Shown here piece after piece: positions 23,942-26,553 of a stretch of 26,553 nucleotides of DNA (position 1 is the stretch's first letter; every line of letters starts with the position of its first letter). A model generated the notes under the pieces. That model was given only the letters and a program-made list of their open reading frames with translations. It did no database searches and was not told where the DNA came from. The stretch comes from CAZCGA01 sp964498075 (lineage in GTDB: Bacteria; Desulfobacterota; Binatia; HRBIN30), in NCBI GenBank assembly GCA_964498075.1, contig CAZCGA010000095.1:1-26553 (forward strand), read 5' to 3'. The position numbers and the translations under genes were made by a program.

Positions 23942-26443
23942 ATGAGACGACTCGCAGCCATTGATTGGCTCCTGCTCGGCACCTCGCTGCCGATCTTTCT
24001 GATCGGCGTCGTCATGTCCGTGGTATGCGGTGTCCGCGGCGATTTCGTGGTCGCGCCGTTCTATGCGACGTCGGCGGCGGACGAGCAGTCGTATCCGGTG
24101 GTGGCGTTTTCCTCCCCGAGCGCGGAGGCGAACCCGCTCGCGGTGGGAGACCGTCTGCTGCGCCTGGAGGGGAGCGACCTTCGTGGTGTGTCCAACGCCG
24201 GATTCCTGCTGCGCTGGTGTCACGCGGCGCAGGCCGGTGCCCGCTCGCTGCTATTGACGATCGAGCGCGGCAGCGTGCGCTCCGACGTCCGCGTGCTTCT
24301 CGTTCCTGGGCTTTACTTTCCACCCGGGAATCCTCCTTGGTGGGGACCGCTGCCGGCCGCGGTCAGCCTTGGTGGCACCGCGCTGCTCCTGCTCCTGCGC
24401 GCCGCCCACTGGCACCTCGCGCGGCGCTACTACGTGGCCAGCCTGCTCTTGGCGTTCTTTTTCACGCCTTACTTTACTGCCCCGACCTCGCTCTCGGGCG
24501 AATTCATCGGCGATCTGCTGGTTCTCCCCCTGGCCAATTGGCTCCTCCTCTGGAACCTCAACGAGTTCCTCCCAGGCCTGCGGCTGTGGGGTCCCGGACA
24601 GCGAGCGGTGGCCTGGGCACTCGCCTTCCTGCAATCGGCATCGATGGCGGCCATGTTCTGGTTGCCCAATGCGGGGTTCGCGGCGACTTCGATGTATGGG
24701 CTTGCATGGCTTGGCTTCGCCATCGCATTCCTCGTGGCGCTCACGCGCGTGTACCGGCGCGCGGACCCTCGTGGGCGCCGGCAGATCAAGTGGGTGGTCT
24801 ACGGCTTCTACGTGGCCCTGTTGCCGCTCGGCCTCTACAACGCGGCCTTCTCGCTGAGCGTTGTCCCCGAATGGATCAGCGCCCTCATGACTGTTGCGGC
24901 TATCTCACCGGTGGCGATGTCGCTCGGCTTCCTGGTGGCCGTCGCCTTCTACCAGTTCTTGGACATCGACCGCCTGTTCAGCGCGACCCTTTCTTACAGC
25001 ATACTGGCAATCCTCGGCCTCGCCATGGTGCTCGGCGTGATGCCGGCGGCTTCGCGCGTGGCGAGCGACGCCCTCGGACTCGATCCGGCAATCGGCCAGC
25101 TCCTCATATCCCTCGGCCTTGCCGCTGTCCTCGTCCCCGCGCACCGGATCGTGCGGCCGTGGATCGACCGGTGGCTCTTCCCGGAGCGTGCCACGCTCGA
25201 GCAGGGGTTCGCGCAGTTGCTCGGGGAGATCTCGAGGACGGCGGACATGCAGGAGCTGACCGAGCTGATGGTCGAGCGACTCGACGCGTTGCTGCGTCCG
25301 GCCGTCGTCGTCCTCTACGCCCGTGCCGGCGATCTCTTCACGCCAGTGGTTGCGCGCGGTCGCAGCGCGCCGCCGCCATTCGCCGCGCGGAGCGCCCTCA
25401 TCGCGGCGCTCCAAGAGCGCACGACGCCGCTGGCCGCACAGCGCTGGACGGCGCGCTGGGCGACATCCTTGACGCCCTTTGAACGGGCGGCGATCGAGAC
25501 CCTCGACGTCGCGGTGCTCGTGCCGATCCGGCGCGGGGCCGAGCTCGCCGCCTTCTGGTGTCTCGGCGCGAAGCGCTCCGGCGACATCTACACGCCGACC
25601 GATCTTGCCCTGCTCGGCGCCGTTGCCGGGGCGATCTCGGATCGCCCGCTCGGGCTTGGCGAGACGCGATCAATAGCACCTGCGGAAGATCAACCTCCCC
25701 CTAGCCCCCTCCTTGGTAAGAGACTGTCGATAAACGCGAGGCAGACCCTTCGACAAGCTCAGGGTGAGCGGAATTCTTCTTTGAAATTGAATCCCCAACC
25801 GCTCGTGCTGAGCTTGTCGAAGCACTGTTTGCGAGAAAATCGACAGTCTCGTAAGGAGGGGGAAGGGTCCGCGGCGGCAGACGATGCGTGTGTCTTCCGG
25901 CAGGAGGGTGAATACTGGACGCTGGCCTACCGCGGCGAGACGGCCCGCCTGCGGGACACGAAGGGCTTGCACTACATCGCCCGGCTGCTCGCCCAGCCCG
26001 GCCGCGATCTTCACGTGCGCGACCTCGCCACGCTGAACCAGCAGAGTGATGCGGGCAACGGCTCCGGATTGGGCGTGGAAGGCGACCTCGGAACGATTCT
26101 CGATGCGCGCGCCACGGCGCAATACAAAGAGCGGCTGGCGGAAGCGCGCCAGGAACTCGATGAGGCCACCGCGGCGGGGGATCTCGGACAGGCGGCGCGC
26201 GCGCGGCATGAAATTGAGAGCATCACCGAACAGCTCGCCGCGGCCTACGGGCTCGGTGGCCGTCCGCGCACGGCTGGCGATCCCGCCGAACGCGTGCGCA
26301 AGGCGGTCAGCAATCAGATTCGCCGCGCCCTCGACCGGATCGGCGACGCGCACCCGGAACTCGGCCGCCATCTCACCAACGCGTTGCGCACCGGCTTTGT
26401 GTGCGTCTACCGACCCGAACAGCCGGTGGCGTGGCGCCTCTGA
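23942..26443 (+). CDS. Membrane sensor-like protein: PDZ-like, multi-TM, GAF, C-terminal regulator domain
   Basis: Predicted 833 residues. I chose ATG 23942 because the first membrane helix starts right after it; the frame is open further upstream without membrane character. Residues ~8-30 are TM1. Residues ~50-120 form a PDZ-like loop (NPLAVGDRLLRLEGSDLRGV). About seven more TM helices span ~137-400. Motifs RRQIKWVVYG and DIDRLFSATLSY are typical of membrane sensor histidine kinases. Residues ~425-575 form a GAF-like domain. No kinase H-box or ATP-binding motifs are present. Residues ~583-643 come from an inserted palindromic element. The C-terminal ~180 residues (EYWTLAYRGETARLRDTKGLHYIARLL, a helical linker, then LGRHLTNALRTGFVCVYRPE) match the tail domain seen at the ends of large AAA/LuxR-type signalling proteins. 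It is probably a sensory regulator, with unknown signal and output. Confidence 0.75.
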   Translation: MRRLAAIDWLLLGTSLPIFLIGVVMSVVCGVRGDFVVAPFYATSAADEQSYPVVAFSSPSAEANPLAVGDRLLRLEGSDLRGVSNAGFLLRWCHAAQAGARSLLLTIERGSVRSDVRVLLVPGLYFPPGNPPWWGPLPAAVSLGGTALLLLLRAAHWHLARRYYVASLLLAFFFTPYFTAPTSLSGEFIGDLLVLPLANWLLLWNLNEFLPGLRLWGPGQRAVAWALAFLQSASMAAMFWLPNAGFAATSMYGLAWLGFAIAFLVALTRVYRRADPRGRRQIKWVVYGFYVALLPLGLYNAAFSLSVVPEWISALMTVAAISPVAMSLGFLVAVAFYQFLDIDRLFSATLSYSILAILGLAMVLGVMPAASRVASDALGLDPAIGQLLISLGLAAVLVPAHRIVRPWIDRWLFPERATLEQGFAQLLGEISRTADMQELTELMVERLDALLRPAVVVLYARAGDLFTPVVARGRSAPPPFAARSALIAALQERTTPLAAQRWTARWATSLTPFERAAIETLDVAVLVPIRRGAELAAFWCLGAKRSGDIYTPTDLALLGAVAGAISDRPLGLGETRSIAPAEDQPPPSPLLGKRLSINARQTLRQAQGERNSSLKLNPQPLVLSLSKHCLRENRQSRKEGEGSAAADDACVFRQEGEYWTLAYRGETARLRDTKGLHYIARLLAQPGRDLHVRDLATLNQQSDAGNGSGLGVEGDLGTILDARATAQYKERLAEARQELDEATAAGDLGQAARARHEIESITEQLAAAYGLGGRPRTAGDPAERVRKAVSNQIRRALDRIGDAHPELGRHLTNALRTGFVCVYRPEQPVAWRL
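25705..25862. mobile_element. Nested palindromic (MITE/REP-like) element inserted in frame
   Basis: Outer arms: CCCCCTCCTT plus GAGACTGTCGAT (25705-25731) pair with ATCGACAGTCTC plus AAGGAGGGGG (25839-25862). Inner arms: CTTCGACAAGCTCAGGGTGA... (25748-25771) pair with ...TGCTGAGCTTGTCGAAG (25799-25822), 21 of 24 bases matching. The inner CTTCGACAAGCTCAG palindrome is a form widely seen as dispersed repeats in environmental bacterial genomes. The element encodes TLRQAQGER...LVLSLSKH without a stop and so extends the host protein by ~55 residues between the GAF and C-terminal domains. No transposase is present; mobility would be in trans. Confidence 0.75.
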
Positions 26444-26553
26444 ACGACGAGTAGTAGAGGCTTGCGAAGGTCATGGAAAATTCCCTCCGCGTGTTCGTGC
26501 GCGTAGTCGTAATCGACCGCCTGCCCTGTCGGTACCGCTTGCGATGGTCCCAG
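26444..26553. other. Downstream sequence at window end
   Basis: The last 110 bases after the sensor gene show no open frame or signal that I can support. Confidence 0.5.

Overview
This looks like a high-GC chromosomal segment from a deltaproteobacterium-like lineage, possibly a metagenome-derived Binatota or Desulfobacterota relative. The lineage is inferred from family content: delta-60 repeat proteins, myxococcus-type Cys-rich (DUF4215) repeats, Thr-Pro stalk proteins, and DUF1329/DUF1302 envelope proteins. It was not tested by phylogeny. Three N runs (3191-3290, 4097-4196, 10490-10499) mark a draft scaffold.

Layout. (1) 1-7465 is a surface-protein region. It starts with the 3' end of a Thr-Pro stalk protein carrying a dockerin-like and a cohesin-like module. 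A probable three-gene operon follows: a giant Thr-Pro stalk lipoprotein, a TPR plus outer-membrane beta-barrel protein overlapping it by ATGA, and a secreted FecR-domain protein. (2) 7609-9111 holds a class III-type PHA synthase (PhaC) and a small DUF3303-like protein. A minus-strand, membrane-anchored glycosidase-like protein (9108-11516) converges on them and shares a CTAG stop palindrome. (3) 11698-19615 holds three tandem paralogues. Each has a signal peptide, seven delta-60 repeats (predicted seven-bladed propeller), five Cys-rich repeats and a duplicated C-terminal domain. The first copy is frameshifted, and the last two are nearly identical at their 3' ends. (4) 19616-20884 holds relics: a chimeric gene remnant, a PIN-domain gene inactivated by a nonsense codon and an active-site change, and its intact small partner. 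(5) 20885-23799 holds a DUF1329/DUF1302 pair. (6) 23942-26443 encodes a PDZ/multi-TM/GAF protein ending in a C-terminal domain known from large signalling ATPases and regulators, with a nested palindromic element inserted in frame.

Most products are predicted to act in the envelope or be secreted. The most system-like unit is 1845-7465 (lipoprotein, Slam-like barrel, FecR). The strongest signs of ongoing genome change are the homogenised tandem paralogues and the decaying PIN pair. No tRNA, rRNA, CRISPR array or complete insertion sequence was seen.
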